Shown piece after piece: positions 26,058 through 34,663 of a stretch of DNA of 50,300 nucleotides (its first letter is position 1; every line of letters begins with the position of its first letter). Under the pieces are notes generated by a model. The model had not been told where the DNA came from and made no database searches. It was given only the letters and a program-made list of their open reading frames with translations. The stretch comes from a bacterium (GTDB taxonomy: Bacteria > Latescibacterota > Latescibacteria > Latescibacterales > Latescibacteraceae). A program made the position numbers and the translations under genes. The DNA is taken from the NCBI GenBank assembly GCA_021372535.1, contig JAJFUH010000152.1, positions 1 to 50,300 on the forward strand. The letters are read 5' to 3'.

Positions 26058-28403
26058 TCATGGACAGTGCCCGCTCCAGAACGTTTCGAGCGCTGTACGG
26101 ATATCCTGACCGTTTTTCACACATACCGTCTGCCATTCACGGGGCAGAAGTTCCCGGTAACGTGCAGTCGTGAAGCGCTCGTCGATGAGGAGCACGACCC
26201 CGCGGTCGGTTTCGGAGCGGATCACCCTGCCCGCCGCCTGCAGTACCTTGTTTATGCCGGGATACATGTACGAAAACTCGAAACCCGCTTCGAGATTGCC
26301 GTTGAAATAATCACGGATAAGCTCACGCTCGATCGATATGCCGGGCAGCCCGACACCGACTATGACAGCGCCGGTGAGACGGTCGCCGATGAGGTCGATC
26401 CCTTCACCGAATATTCCTCCCAAGACCGCAAAACCCGCGAGCGTTTCGGCATTGTCGTCTCCGAACCGCGCGAGGAAGGCGTCACGGTCATCCTCCGACA
26501 TGCCCCGTGTCTGGATTACGGTGTCAATGCCGGGGTTTTTTTCGATGAACAACCCGGCGACGTTCAGCATATACTCATACGAGGGGAAAAACATGAGGTA
26601 GTTGCCTTTCCGCTGGCGCACGAGGGTTACCAGCATATCCGCCACCGGGGACATGGTTCTGTCACGGTTCCTGTAGAGGGTCGATATTCTGTCGGCGATA
26701 AGCAGGCAGAGGTTTTCGCTGGGGAAGGGCGAGGGAAGAATGAGTTCATCCGTCGTATCGCTGCACCCGAGAACAGTCCGGAAGTACTCCATCGGCACCA
26801 TGGTTGCGGAAAAAAAGACCGCCGACCTGCACCGTCCGAGCGCTTCCCTCATCTGCGGGGACGGGTCCATGCAGAAGAGCTTCACGGTGAGATCGCTGCC
26901 GGTTTTTTCATAACAGGTGGCATAGCTTTTATCGTATCGTTCCGTAACACGGAGGAAACCGGTCACCGTAAAAAACAGGTTTATGAGCTCCTGACGGAAT
27001 GGCGTTTTTCTGTTGAGTTTGAGCCAGTATTCGGCTTCGGCGACGAATTTCCTGAGCGGCTGACAGAGGTCGGCAGGGGGCTCGTGATCGGCGAGCGGAT
27101 TTCCTTCTTCCCCGCACCGTTTCCGCGCCCGGACGAGACGGGTGTTGATGCTTCCGAGACGGGCGGCGAGACGGGGGATATCTTGCCGGACTGCCCGCTT
27201 CAGGTCGAGGAATGGCTGTTTGGTCAGTTCCGCCGAAAACATCTCCCGCGCCCTGTCGACGAGGTTGTGGGCTTCGTCCACGAGGAATGTATAGTCACCG
27301 CCCTCCTCGAAGAAAAACCGTCGCAGGTACACCCGCGGATCAAAGGCGTAATTGTAGTCGCAGATGATGCAGTCAAGCCAGAGGGCGCAGTCGAGAGAGA
27401 ATTCGAAGGGACATACCCGGTGCTTGCCGGCGAGCTCGATGACTGTCTCACGGGTCAGGGCATCACGGGTGAAGGCATCGGCGAGGGCTTCGTTGACGCG
27501 GTCGAAATGACCGCGGGCGTACGGGCATTCATCACCGGTACAGGCGCTCCCGGGGCTGAAACAGATTTTCTCCTTGGCGGTGATGTCGATGGATTTCAGC
27601 CTGAGGCCGCGTTCACGCAGGACATCGAGCGCTTTCCCGGCAACCGTCTTTCCTGTTGTCCGGGCGGTGAGGTAAAAAATCTTCGAGGTGAATCCTTCGG
27701 CAATGGACTTGACCGCGGGAAAGAGCGCCGCCATGGTCTTGCCGATGCCCGTGGGCGCCTGCACGATGAGCTGTCCGCTGTCTCTGACAGCCCGGTAAAC
27801 CGCTGCCGCCATGGCGCGCTGCCCGGCGCGGTAGGCCGTAAAGGGGAAATCGAGCGTCCGTATGGAATCGTCACGGGTGACACACCATGCCGCGATGGTT
27901 CCCGCCCAGGCAAGGTAATCGGCAACGAGCGCCCGGAAAAAGACACCGAGCTCATCCGTCCCGAACGAGCGGCGGATTTCATGTATCGTCCCCGTATCGA
28001 TCCGGCAGTATGTAAGCTGTATATCGATGGATTGAAGATCGTGCTCTTCGGCATACATGAAGGCATAACACTTCGCCTGGCCCCAGTGGAGACGGTTTTC
28101 TTCACGCTCCAGTGTCTCGAAGCTCTCCGATGTCGTTTTTATCTCGTCGATGACGACACGGTCGGGATACACATAGACGCCGTCGATCCGCCCGCCGATA
28201 TCGAGGATGAACTCATCGGTTTCGACACGCCTGGAGACGGTAACCTCGGCGATGTACTCCTTCTGCCGCGACCGCTGGATTCTCTGGTGGATACGTGTGG
28301 CTTCCACGGGATACGAGGAGGCAAAAGAGCTCAGATCGATATCGCCCGAACGGAGCGTGAATTCGACAAGCGCCCGCACCGGGACGCGGAGCATCGTTTT
28401 CAC
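26058..28403 (-). CDS. DinG/XPD-family helicase with N-terminal PD-(D/E)XK domain
   Basis: A 781-residue SF2 DNA helicase. The N-terminus (about 50-115) has GRIDGVYVYPDRVVIDEIK (D74, E87, K89) and GQAKCYAF (Gln109), the RecB/Cas4-like nuclease core. Walker A is APTGIGKT (216-223). Cysteines at 281, 288, 293 and 331 have the spacing of the iron-sulfur cluster of XPD/DinG. DEAH is at 376-379. The helicase C-domain holds GEGIDLIGDRLTG and QAAGRVIRSE. These enzymes unwind 5'-to-3'; a coupled nuclease suggests DNA repair. The start is a GTG at 28403 with a weak GGTGA; an ATG at 28394 would remove three residues. It follows the amidohydrolase gene by 40 nt. Confidence 0.9.
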   Translation of the reverse strand: MKTMLRVPVRALVEFTLRSGDIDLSSFASSYPVEATRIHQRIQRSRQKEYIAEVTVSRRVETDEFILDIGGRIDGVYVYPDRVVIDEIKTTSESFETLEREENRLHWGQAKCYAFMYAEEHDLQSIDIQLTYCRIDTGTIHEIRRSFGTDELGVFFRALVADYLAWAGTIAAWCVTRDDSIRTLDFPFTAYRAGQRAMAAAVYRAVRDSGQLIVQAPTGIGKTMAALFPAVKSIAEGFTSKIFYLTARTTGKTVAGKALDVLRERGLRLKSIDITAKEKICFSPGSACTGDECPYARGHFDRVNEALADAFTRDALTRETVIELAGKHRVCPFEFSLDCALWLDCIICDYNYAFDPRVYLRRFFFEEGGDYTFLVDEAHNLVDRAREMFSAELTKQPFLDLKRAVRQDIPRLAARLGSINTRLVRARKRCGEEGNPLADHEPPADLCQPLRKFVAEAEYWLKLNRKTPFRQELINLFFTVTGFLRVTERYDKSYATCYEKTGSDLTVKLFCMDPSPQMREALGRCRSAVFFSATMVPMEYFRTVLGCSDTTDELILPSPFPSENLCLLIADRISTLYRNRDRTMSPVADMLVTLVRQRKGNYLMFFPSYEYMLNVAGLFIEKNPGIDTVIQTRGMSEDDRDAFLARFGDDNAETLAGFAVLGGIFGEGIDLIGDRLTGAVIVGVGLPGISIERELIRDYFNGNLEAGFEFSYMYPGINKVLQAAGRVIRSETDRGVVLLIDERFTTARYRELLPREWQTVCVKNGQDIRTALETFWSGHCP

Positions 28404-28443
28404 ACGAAATCACCGGCCTGACCGCATGATTCACCAACAACCG

Positions 28444-29541
28444 TCATTTCTGGCCCTTGTACATATCGAGAATTTTCAGCGCATTTTTGTTGTAAATCTT
28501 TTCGAGCACATCATCGGGCAGATAGACACCGTAAATCATCCACCGTCCCTGACGATGATGCCCGCCCGCGGGGTCGAAGTACTCGTCGTCCGTTTCCAGA
28601 AAGCGGTAGTAAATCCGGTATGCCTCGGCATCACAGGGTGTGTCGGTGCCGAACAGGATGCGGTCCTGGTACTGTATAAGGAATTTACGGGCGGTTCGCG
28701 GCTGACGGCCGAGGTCGCTGATCCGGGCGCAGATGTCAACATAGAAGTTCGGGTAGCTGTCGAGCCACATGCCGACCTGGTGCAGCTCCTCCGGGAGCGT
28801 TCCCACATGCGCGCCGATGAATATGGTGTTCGGGTGACGGGCGAATACGCGGTTCCGCTGGGCGAGAATCTCCTCCTTGGAGGGGTACTGATCGCCGTAG
28901 AACGACCAGTCCGGATGGTCGCCTAACTCGTCATACCGCTCGTTGTATTTGTCCACGGGGGTAAAGAATGCCTTGGGATCGCTCACATGGATCATGACGG
29001 GGATACCCAGTTCGGCACATTTTGCCCACAACGGGTCGATACGGGGATCGTCCACCGGCACGAGCTTCCCGCTTTTGTCTTTGATTGTCAGACCGAGCGT
29101 TTTGAAAATTTTCATCCCGCGTACGCCGAGCTTGACCGCGTGTTCGAGCTTTGCCGCCTCTTTGATGCCGAAGTCCGGCTCGTCGATCTTACTGAAATCC
29201 GGGGAGAAAAACACGATGAACCGTTCTTTCGACACGCTCTGTGAAACGGTAAGGTGTTCACGGTAGAAATCCCCCTCGGACCGTCCGTCGAGGCTTACGC
29301 ACTTCACCACTCCGGCTTTGTCCATCTCCTCGAGATATTGTTTGGTGTTTTTAAGCCTTCCGAGGTGATTGTGGATATCGATCACCGGGAATTTGGGACG
29401 GAGAATCGTTGTCTCCTTGACCACGAGCTGGCTTTTCGGCTGCCAGTCCAGAAGTTTGAGGTCGCCGCTCTGGGCATACAGCGCCGTCGTGACAAGGATA
29501 AACAGCGCGGCATAAACACCCGTCTTCCATGAACAGTTCAT
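28444..29541 (-). CDS. Exported amidohydrolase (amidohydrolase-2 type)
   Basis: A 365-residue exported TIM-barrel hydrolase. A signal peptide (1-23, ending LYAQ) is followed by IDIHNHLG, the metal-binding HxH motif. Later ligands are in MIHVSDP and GAHVGTLPEE, with the catalytic Asp probably in FGTDTP. Amidohydrolase-2 members include decarboxylases and lactonases; the substrate is unknown. ATG 29541 has GAGGAGGA upstream. It follows the AGE-like lipoprotein gene by 45 nt and is likely third in an operon with the TIM-barrel hydrolase and AGE genes. Joint action on an exported carbohydrate or aromatic sugar derivative is inference. Confidence 0.87.
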   Translation of the reverse strand: MNCSWKTGVYAALFILVTTALYAQSGDLKLLDWQPKSQLVVKETTILRPKFPVIDIHNHLGRLKNTKQYLEEMDKAGVVKCVSLDGRSEGDFYREHLTVSQSVSKERFIVFFSPDFSKIDEPDFGIKEAAKLEHAVKLGVRGMKIFKTLGLTIKDKSGKLVPVDDPRIDPLWAKCAELGIPVMIHVSDPKAFFTPVDKYNERYDELGDHPDWSFYGDQYPSKEEILAQRNRVFARHPNTIFIGAHVGTLPEELHQVGMWLDSYPNFYVDICARISDLGRQPRTARKFLIQYQDRILFGTDTPCDAEAYRIYYRFLETDDEYFDPAGGHHRQGRWMIYGVYLPDDVLEKIYNKNALKILDMYKGQK

Positions 29542-29586
29542 GTATGCATCCTCCTCTCAACATAAAAGTTCTCTATAAAAGTGTTA

Positions 29587-30972
29587 TCATGCACTGAAAA
29601 CATCCGACACTTTACCGCCGCGCCCGATCATCCGCTCGATGGCGAGCAGATTGAGCATGAGGTGCCGCGGGTGATGAAAGTTCTCCGCACGGCTGGCGTG
29701 ACGCTCGAAAGTGACCTTTCTGTCGGCATAGTCGATCCACAGCGGGAACCCGTACTGCTTGAGAGGGAACTTCTCACGGACATAGGTGTAGGTCTTCCCG
29801 AACAGGTCCTTCGCCCATCCGGCGCCGGTGTGCTCGATGATGCAGAGCGCGCCGATGAGGATTTCCGCATGGAGATACTGCGCCTTGAACACCGACCATT
29901 CGTTCCTGTCCACGTTGACGAGCGTGTGGAGCGCGCCGCCGTATACATCGTCCCAGGCGACCTCGACATGACGGCGGAACCGGTCGGCAGCGGTATCGAA
30001 AAGCGTTTTGTCTTTACGGCGCAGCGCTTCGAACATGATCATCCAGCTTGTTTCCGTGCAGTGGCCCATGTCGACATACTGCCCGCAGTCTCCCGCGGGG
30101 CGTGTCATGTCATGATTGAGCACCTCGCTGTCGAGCCTGAATTCCGGGCTGTAGTGGTGGTTGAGAACGGCATCGACCGAGCGCCCGATGACCGCCTCCA
30201 CCTCGGGGTCGGCTTTGAACTCGAGCATCTGCGTGCCGAGCCTCATGAGAAGCATCCAGTGCCCCTGAATGCGCGGCGCGGGGACAACGAGAGGTACATC
30301 GGCGTCCTTCGTTTTGGTCGGGTCCCAGCCGAAAATATCCTTCCCGGCGGGAGGATAATCGGGGCTGTCGTATATCTTCAGGCATTGGAGCATGATGTCC
30401 TTCGCCATGTTCCAGTATGTGTCATCGCCGACAGCCTTCGAATACTCGGAGAGGCCGTTCGCAACGAACAGATCGCCGTAGACACGGGTTTCCGGCCCGG
30501 AAAGGGGCTTCCCCTCCCGCGAGTACGCTTCCGGGAAGCGGGATTCGCCCTTTGGCTTGTTTTTGAGGGTGAAATCAACCGCTTTGCTGGCGATATCGAG
30601 AAATTTCTGGTTTTTGTCGACCTTGTTGTAGAGAAACGAGTAGACCCAGATGCCGCGCCCCAGATACCATGTCCGCTTCTCAGTGCTCAGACGGGTGCCG
30701 TCACGGTCGACGGTGACCATGAAACCGCCGTACTCGTGATCCACCACGAATTTGTCGTGGAATGGCAGGAAATCGTCGAAAAGGTCATAGCGGTACAGGC
30801 CGCGGAGTTCCTCGAGCGTATATCCCGCCAGTTTGCCGTCGCTGCCGGGAACCGACAGTTCATGCTGCGGCATTTTACCGGAGGTTTGCGGCGGTTTCGC
30901 TTCACAGCCGCCGAGTCCGGCGCATACTGCGGCGGTTCCCGCGGAAGCGCCGATGAACGAGCGTCTTTTCAT
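29587..30972 (-). CDS. AGE-family epimerase-like lipoprotein (paralogue 1)
   Basis: A 461-residue protein beginning MKRRSFIGASAGTAAVCAGLGGC: a twin-arginine motif RRSFIG and a lipobox GLGGC with the acylated Cys at 23. The mature part has the (alpha/alpha)6 layout of N-acylglucosamine 2-epimerase / cellobiose 2-epimerase (AGE) proteins, with DHEYGGFMVTVDRDG, YLGRGIWVYSFLYN and the C-terminal HHPRHLMLN. AGE enzymes epimerise sugars at C2. Export and lipidation suggest activity on extracytoplasmic sugars. Related proteins are encoded at 32455 (no signal) and 39666 (Tat lipoprotein). It lies 19 nt downstream of the TIM-barrel hydrolase gene; ATG 30972 has GGAGC upstream. Confidence 0.87.
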   Translation of the reverse strand: MKRRSFIGASAGTAAVCAGLGGCEAKPPQTSGKMPQHELSVPGSDGKLAGYTLEELRGLYRYDLFDDFLPFHDKFVVDHEYGGFMVTVDRDGTRLSTEKRTWYLGRGIWVYSFLYNKVDKNQKFLDIASKAVDFTLKNKPKGESRFPEAYSREGKPLSGPETRVYGDLFVANGLSEYSKAVGDDTYWNMAKDIMLQCLKIYDSPDYPPAGKDIFGWDPTKTKDADVPLVVPAPRIQGHWMLLMRLGTQMLEFKADPEVEAVIGRSVDAVLNHHYSPEFRLDSEVLNHDMTRPAGDCGQYVDMGHCTETSWMIMFEALRRKDKTLFDTAADRFRRHVEVAWDDVYGGALHTLVNVDRNEWSVFKAQYLHAEILIGALCIIEHTGAGWAKDLFGKTYTYVREKFPLKQYGFPLWIDYADRKVTFERHASRAENFHHPRHLMLNLLAIERMIGRGGKVSDVFSA

Positions 30973-30991
30973 ATACCCAGCTCCAGTTTTA

Positions 30992-32299
30992 TCAGTAGTT
31001 TTTACCTTCCTGGCGGATGGTCTTGAAGTCCAGGTTTTTCGTTATCCGGAACAGTTCTCCATCCCCCGGAGCGAGCTCGAATTCGACAAGCTGTTTGCCG
31101 CTGCCCTTTTCGGTCCACCGTTCGTTGATGTCGCGATAGGTGATATTGTCGCCGCCGGTTCTCTGGGAGTACATGTAGAAATCGTATGCCTGGGCGATCT
31201 TGTTGCGGCTCTTTTCGGACAGTATCTCGGTGATCGGGAGCGGTATCCATGTCCCGTTCTTACGGTCGAATTTCTCGATTTTCGCCACGGGGAATTTGCG
31301 GCGGATTTCCATCGCAACGATCTGTCTGCCCTCACAGTTGGTGTTGCACACCATGGCATAATCGATTTCCTTGTCATCCTTGAATGTGCCGAGCACAAGC
31401 CCCGGATAACCATGGCTGAAGACCTGAATCCAGTGCTCCTCCGGAATCGCCTTCGCGTCCCGCGGCAGCGGCTCGGTATGGAACACATCGACCGAGTGAA
31501 GTTTCATGAGAACCGGCCCGAGCACTTTGAGCTCGGCGTTGATGGCGGCGACATCCTTCCCGCATTCGTTGAGCTCCGATGTCCCCGGCTTGAACATCAT
31601 ACCGGCCCAGAACCATTCAACGCCCTTTATGCCGTACGCAAGCGCCGTATAGACACCCTCGCGGATTCGCTCGCGGTTGTCGGGACGGTAGGAAATTTTG
31701 CCCGATTCAGACCCCCACAGCGCTTCGGGGCTGCTGTCGACCTCGAAAAAGACAACGAGCGGTACTCCCGCATCGAGCGCTGCCTTACGGTACAGCTCCA
31801 GTTTCGTGAAATGGCCGTTGGTGCCCCACCAGTACTGGTAGTAGTCGTAGCTCAGGATTCTCGGTTGAATGGTTTCCATGTAGCTGCTCAGATACTCCCC
31901 GCCGAGGGAGATGAGATTGGAGTAATCGAGATGATCGGGGTCTGCCGCGCGGTAGGCGCGGTGAAGCTTGAGCAGCGCGGGCAGGTTATGGAGCGGCTCG
32001 TCGATGATATGGTATCCCCAGAGCGCGGGATGTTTTGCCGTGGAGGGCGCATCTTCGGGACTCACCCCGTGAACGAGGAGCTTGAGACCGTACTTTTTGC
32101 AGAGATCGAGCTTGTCCCTGTCGCCGTCGATGATGTTGAAGCCGGCATCGGCAATTGCCCTGATGCGCTGCTCGGCATCGGGTGCACGGTTATTCGCTCC
32201 GAAGAGGAAGATCATGAACTCGTCCATACGCCACTCGGCCCGGGCCGGGACAGCGAAAAACAGCACAAACACAAGAAAATATGCCACGTTTCTTTTCAT
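30992..32299 (-). CDS. Exported TIM-barrel glycoside hydrolase-like protein
   Basis: A 435-residue exported protein with a signal peptide (1-21, ending PARA). The mature part shows TIM-barrel features of glycoside hydrolases: repeated strand ends such as NIIDGDR, LLVHGVS, GYHIIDEPLHN (a plausible acid/base Glu in DEP), ILSYDYYQYW, LVVFFEVDSS and GVEWFWAGM, followed by a beta-rich C-terminal domain (about 330-435). I cannot assign a GH family. ATG 32299 has GGAGG seven nt upstream. It is first in a probable three-gene operon with an AGE-like lipoprotein and an amidohydrolase. Confidence 0.7.
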   Translation of the reverse strand: MKRNVAYFLVFVLFFAVPARAEWRMDEFMIFLFGANNRAPDAEQRIRAIADAGFNIIDGDRDKLDLCKKYGLKLLVHGVSPEDAPSTAKHPALWGYHIIDEPLHNLPALLKLHRAYRAADPDHLDYSNLISLGGEYLSSYMETIQPRILSYDYYQYWWGTNGHFTKLELYRKAALDAGVPLVVFFEVDSSPEALWGSESGKISYRPDNRERIREGVYTALAYGIKGVEWFWAGMMFKPGTSELNECGKDVAAINAELKVLGPVLMKLHSVDVFHTEPLPRDAKAIPEEHWIQVFSHGYPGLVLGTFKDDKEIDYAMVCNTNCEGRQIVAMEIRRKFPVAKIEKFDRKNGTWIPLPITEILSEKSRNKIAQAYDFYMYSQRTGGDNITYRDINERWTEKGSGKQLVEFELAPGDGELFRITKNLDFKTIRQEGKNY

Positions 32300-32383
32300 A
32301 TGACATCCTCCGCGGGATTCCTGTAAAACGTTTCAGCCCTGTTCCATATGGTGTATGAATAATCCATTCAATATTGATTATTA

Positions 32384-32450
32384 TCTCCGTGTCCTCCGTG
32401 CTCGCCGTGCTGGCGAACCGTCGCAGCAGGTCTCCGTGGTTAATTGTTTC
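32384..32450 (+). repeat. CTCCGTG dispersed repeat, copy 3
   Basis: Two CTCCGTG units, then CTCGCCGTGC, about 20 nt of unrelated sequence, then GTCTCCGTGGTTAATTG. It has the same ending as the copy at 11357-11390 but is interrupted. It lies between the two AGE-containing transcription units. Confidence 0.6.
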
Positions 32451-32454
32451 GGTG

Positions 32455-33750
32455 TCATGCAAAGGCTGACGATACCATCCCTCCACGCTGTATCATCCGG
32501 TCAAGCGACAGGATGTTGTAGATGAGGCACTGGGGATAGTGGAAATTCCCGATGCGTGGGGCGCTGAACACCGCCGGGGTATCCGCCCTGTCGCCGGTGC
32601 ATGTCCAGGGGGAAAAACCGCTCTTTACCGGCTCGAATCTGTCCCTGATGAAATGGTAGAATTTCGAGTACCATGTTTTCGACCACGGCGAGCCGGTATG
32701 TTCCACCAGCAGCATACACCCGATGAGCGCTTCGAGCTGGAACAGGAGCACCACATCGAGCGTCCAGATATTTTTCATGACATTGTCGAGGGATCTGAAC
32801 ACTCCGCCGAATCCGTCATCCCAGGCAATCTCGACATGCCGCATGAACAGGTCCGCCGCGGTATCGAACAAACCGCTGTCCTTTCTGCGCAGCGCCTCGT
32901 CGAGCATGAACCACAGAACCTCGATGGCATGGCCGGTGTACGACCACTGTGAATACGGATTTTCGGGGGCCGTCCTGCTGAAATCATGGTTGAGCACCTC
33001 GTTGAAGAGTCCGTATCCTGGATTATAGTGGTGGTTGAGCAGTGCATCGATGCATCGTCCGGCCACACCTTCGACATCTGTGTCAGGCCCCGCTTCGAGA
33101 TACTGGGTGGAAACCCGGAGCATCAACATCCAGTGGCCGAGCATGCGCGGAGCGACGATGTCCGGCCCGCCGGGCAGGAACGGTTTCCCCGGATAGTCGG
33201 GACGGTCGTACATGCGGAGGCATTTCATGAGAATCGCTTTCGCCTCGTTACGGTACCGTTCGTTCCCGGGTATTTTCGCGAATTCCTGAAGACCCATCGC
33301 GATGAAGAGATCGCCGTATATTTCGCCCTCCGAGAGCGGCTTGCCCTCACGGGTATAGGTCGCGGGCCAGAAAACATCTCCTTCCGGTTTGAGCGCAAGG
33401 ATAAAATCCACCGTCCTGCGCGCCATTTCGAGAAACCGTCTCTCTCCCTCGATCTTGTTGTAGAGAAAGGAGTATAGCCAGATGCCCCGTCCCTCGTACC
33501 ATGCCCGCTTGACCGTATCGATACGGGTGCCGTCGGGACGGACGTTGCACATGAATCCGCCGTATTCATGATCGACTGCATACCGCTCCAGATAGGGCAG
33601 ATACTCCCCGAGCAGGTCCTCGAGGAACCGGTCGCGGAGAGCTTCGGGTGTCATGCCGGCGAGTGTGCCGTCATCGGAGAGGCACCGGCTGCTCCGGTCG
33701 GCGCCGGCCGTCCGCATATACGGTTTATTGAAGATACTGTGTTGTCCCAT
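32455..33750 (-). CDS. AGE-family epimerase-like protein, cytoplasmic (paralogue 2)
   Basis: A 431-residue AGE-family protein, closely related to the products at 29587 and 39666 (shared DHEYGGF, YEGRGIW, NHHYNPGYGL, MRHVEIAWDD and EHTGSPW). It has no signal peptide or lipobox, so this paralogue probably stays in the cytoplasm. AGE enzymes epimerise sugars at C2; the exact substrate is unknown. I chose ATG 33750, with GGGGA eight nt upstream; an ATG at 33768 in the same frame has no ribosome-binding site. It is transcribed leftward, ahead of the TIM-barrel/AGE/amidohydrolase operon. Confidence 0.85.
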   Translation of the reverse strand: MGQHSIFNKPYMRTAGADRSSRCLSDDGTLAGMTPEALRDRFLEDLLGEYLPYLERYAVDHEYGGFMCNVRPDGTRIDTVKRAWYEGRGIWLYSFLYNKIEGERRFLEMARRTVDFILALKPEGDVFWPATYTREGKPLSEGEIYGDLFIAMGLQEFAKIPGNERYRNEAKAILMKCLRMYDRPDYPGKPFLPGGPDIVAPRMLGHWMLMLRVSTQYLEAGPDTDVEGVAGRCIDALLNHHYNPGYGLFNEVLNHDFSRTAPENPYSQWSYTGHAIEVLWFMLDEALRRKDSGLFDTAADLFMRHVEIAWDDGFGGVFRSLDNVMKNIWTLDVVLLFQLEALIGCMLLVEHTGSPWSKTWYSKFYHFIRDRFEPVKSGFSPWTCTGDRADTPAVFSAPRIGNFHYPQCLIYNILSLDRMIQRGGMVSSAFA

Positions 33751-33792
33751 TGCCGCTGTCCCCGTCATTACTCATGGTGATTCGTTTCGCAG

Positions 33793-33819
33793 GGAGGGGC
33801 AATTCATAAAATCCCCTCC
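33793..33819. repeat. GGGGCAATTCAT palindrome, copy 3
   Basis: Arms GGAGGGG (33793-33799) and CCCCTCC (33813-33819) flank CAATTCATAAAAT, a decayed form of the CAATTCATGAAT core of the other two copies. It lies just upstream of the cytoplasmic AGE gene. Confidence 0.65.
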
Positions 33820-33920
33820 GATAAACAGTTATTGCTCCGGTGATTAAACAGTGAAATAAATTTCGAAAATTGAGCCATATAAAGGTGATTCGATACAATC
33901 TGTGTAATTGCGCACCAAGC

Positions 33921-33953
33921 CGTCATTCCCGCGAAAGCGGGAATCCATGTTTT
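33921..33953 (+). repeat. REP-like hairpin with GAAA loop
   Basis: ATTCCCGC (33925-33932), loop GAAA, GCGGGAAT (33937-33944): a perfect 8-bp stem with a GNRA loop, followed by CCATGTTTTTTTA. The core GTCATTCCCGCGAAAGCGGG is a dispersed motif found in many bacterial genomes; the trailing T run would also allow termination. Confidence 0.75.
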
Positions 33954-34223
33954 TTTACTTCCGGTATCATTCTGTATTCGCCGGAGCAATAAATATGTTT
34001 TAAGAAAAACAATATTCGGTGATACACGCTGTCAGGGATCGGCATGAAGCGCCGTATTACATGCTCCCGGCAGCGAACGGACAATCCATTACGCCTCCGA
34101 TTCGGAGGATGAGGCATAAAAAAAATATTCTTTTTCACCATATTCTTACAAATTATAACATAATTATTAATATTGTTATGAGCAATTATCAATAGTCATA
34201 AAAATAATTTGAAAAAAAATGGC

Positions 34224-34269
34224 TTGACAATAAATACATACAGAGATAGATTTACCGCTGTGTGTATTT
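34224..34269 (+). promoter_or_regulatory. Promoter and dyad operator of the blaI-like gene
   Basis: TTGACA (34224-34229) is followed after 17 nt by TAGATT (34247-34252). AAATACATACAG (34232-34243) and CTGTGTGTATTT (34258-34269) form an inverted repeat matching at 11 of 12 positions that spans the spacer, -10 box and probable start site. BlaI/MecI operators are dyads built on TACA/TGTA half-sites, so this is a likely autoregulatory site of the repressor encoded at 34290. Confidence 0.7.
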
Positions 34270-34289
34270 GCGGACAGGAGAATAATCGG

Positions 34290-34661
34290 ATGACTAATGT
34301 AGAACTGGGACGGATTCAAGTCAGAATCATGCAGGTGCTTTGGGAGAAAAAGCGTGCAACAGCCCGTGAAATAACGACCGTATTAAACGAGTTTGAACCG
34401 ATAGATCACAGAAATGTTCAGACTATCCTCAGACGTCTTGAGAAAAAAGGTTCCATAGGGTTTACCGTCGAGGATCGAACGCATATTTACTACCCCCTGA
34501 TCGATAACAACAGAGTGAAAATGAAGGCAATCAGTGACTTCATCAATCAGATGTTTCAGGGTTCCGTCAGTAATCTCGTATCGGCTCTGATCAGCCATGA
34601 ACATATTTCTGTCGAAGAACTGAAAAAAATCTTCCGTATGTTTGAAAAAAAGGATAAGTAA
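34290..34661 (+). CDS. BlaI/MecI-family transcriptional repressor
   Basis: A 123-residue winged-helix repressor, the usual BlaI length. ELGRIQVRIMQVLWEKKRATAREI (4-27) and RNVQTILRRLEKKGSIGFTVEDRTHIYYP are typical BlaI/MecI motifs, followed by a dimerisation tail. In known systems it represses the operon until cleaved after activation of the BlaR1/MecR1 protease. The start is ATG 34290 with AGGAG nine nt upstream. A TTG at 34209 would place the promoter inside the gene. The stop codon is 2 nt before the next start, so the two are translationally coupled. No beta-lactamase or PBP gene is nearby. Confidence 0.93.
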   Translation: MTNVELGRIQVRIMQVLWEKKRATAREITTVLNEFEPIDHRNVQTILRRLEKKGSIGFTVEDRTHIYYPLIDNNRVKMKAISDFINQMFQGSVSNLVSALISHEHISVEELKKIFRMFEKKDK

Positions 34662-34663
34662 TC

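Larger units (their letters stand above)
33751..34289. other. Divergent intergenic region upstream of blaI-like gene
   Basis: About 540 nt between divergent genes. From left to right: the palindrome at 33793-33819, the hairpin at 33925-33944, a small CCTCCG/CGGAGG hairpin (34094-34108), AT-rich DNA with ATAACA (34155) and TGTTAT (34174) 13 nt apart, and the promoter/operator of the repressor gene (34224-34269). No gene is supported. Confidence 0.55.

Noticed and set aside
26067-28421. A 784-codon open frame on the + strand opposite the helicase gene
   Set aside because: Antisense to a gene with full helicase motifs. The translation has no recognisable domain. Long antisense frames follow from the codon bias of this genome.
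29581-32326. Long + strand frames opposite the AGE and TIM-barrel genes (481 and 497 codons)
   Set aside because: The reverse-strand products match known families with signal peptides and ribosome-binding sites; these frames do not. Similar antisense frames at 13112-14446, 18787-20151 and 39642-40985 were rejected for the same reason.
33804-33989. 61-codon minus-strand frame with WIPAFAGMT
   Set aside because: The peptide is the chance translation of the REP-like hairpin and is found wherever that repeat occurs.
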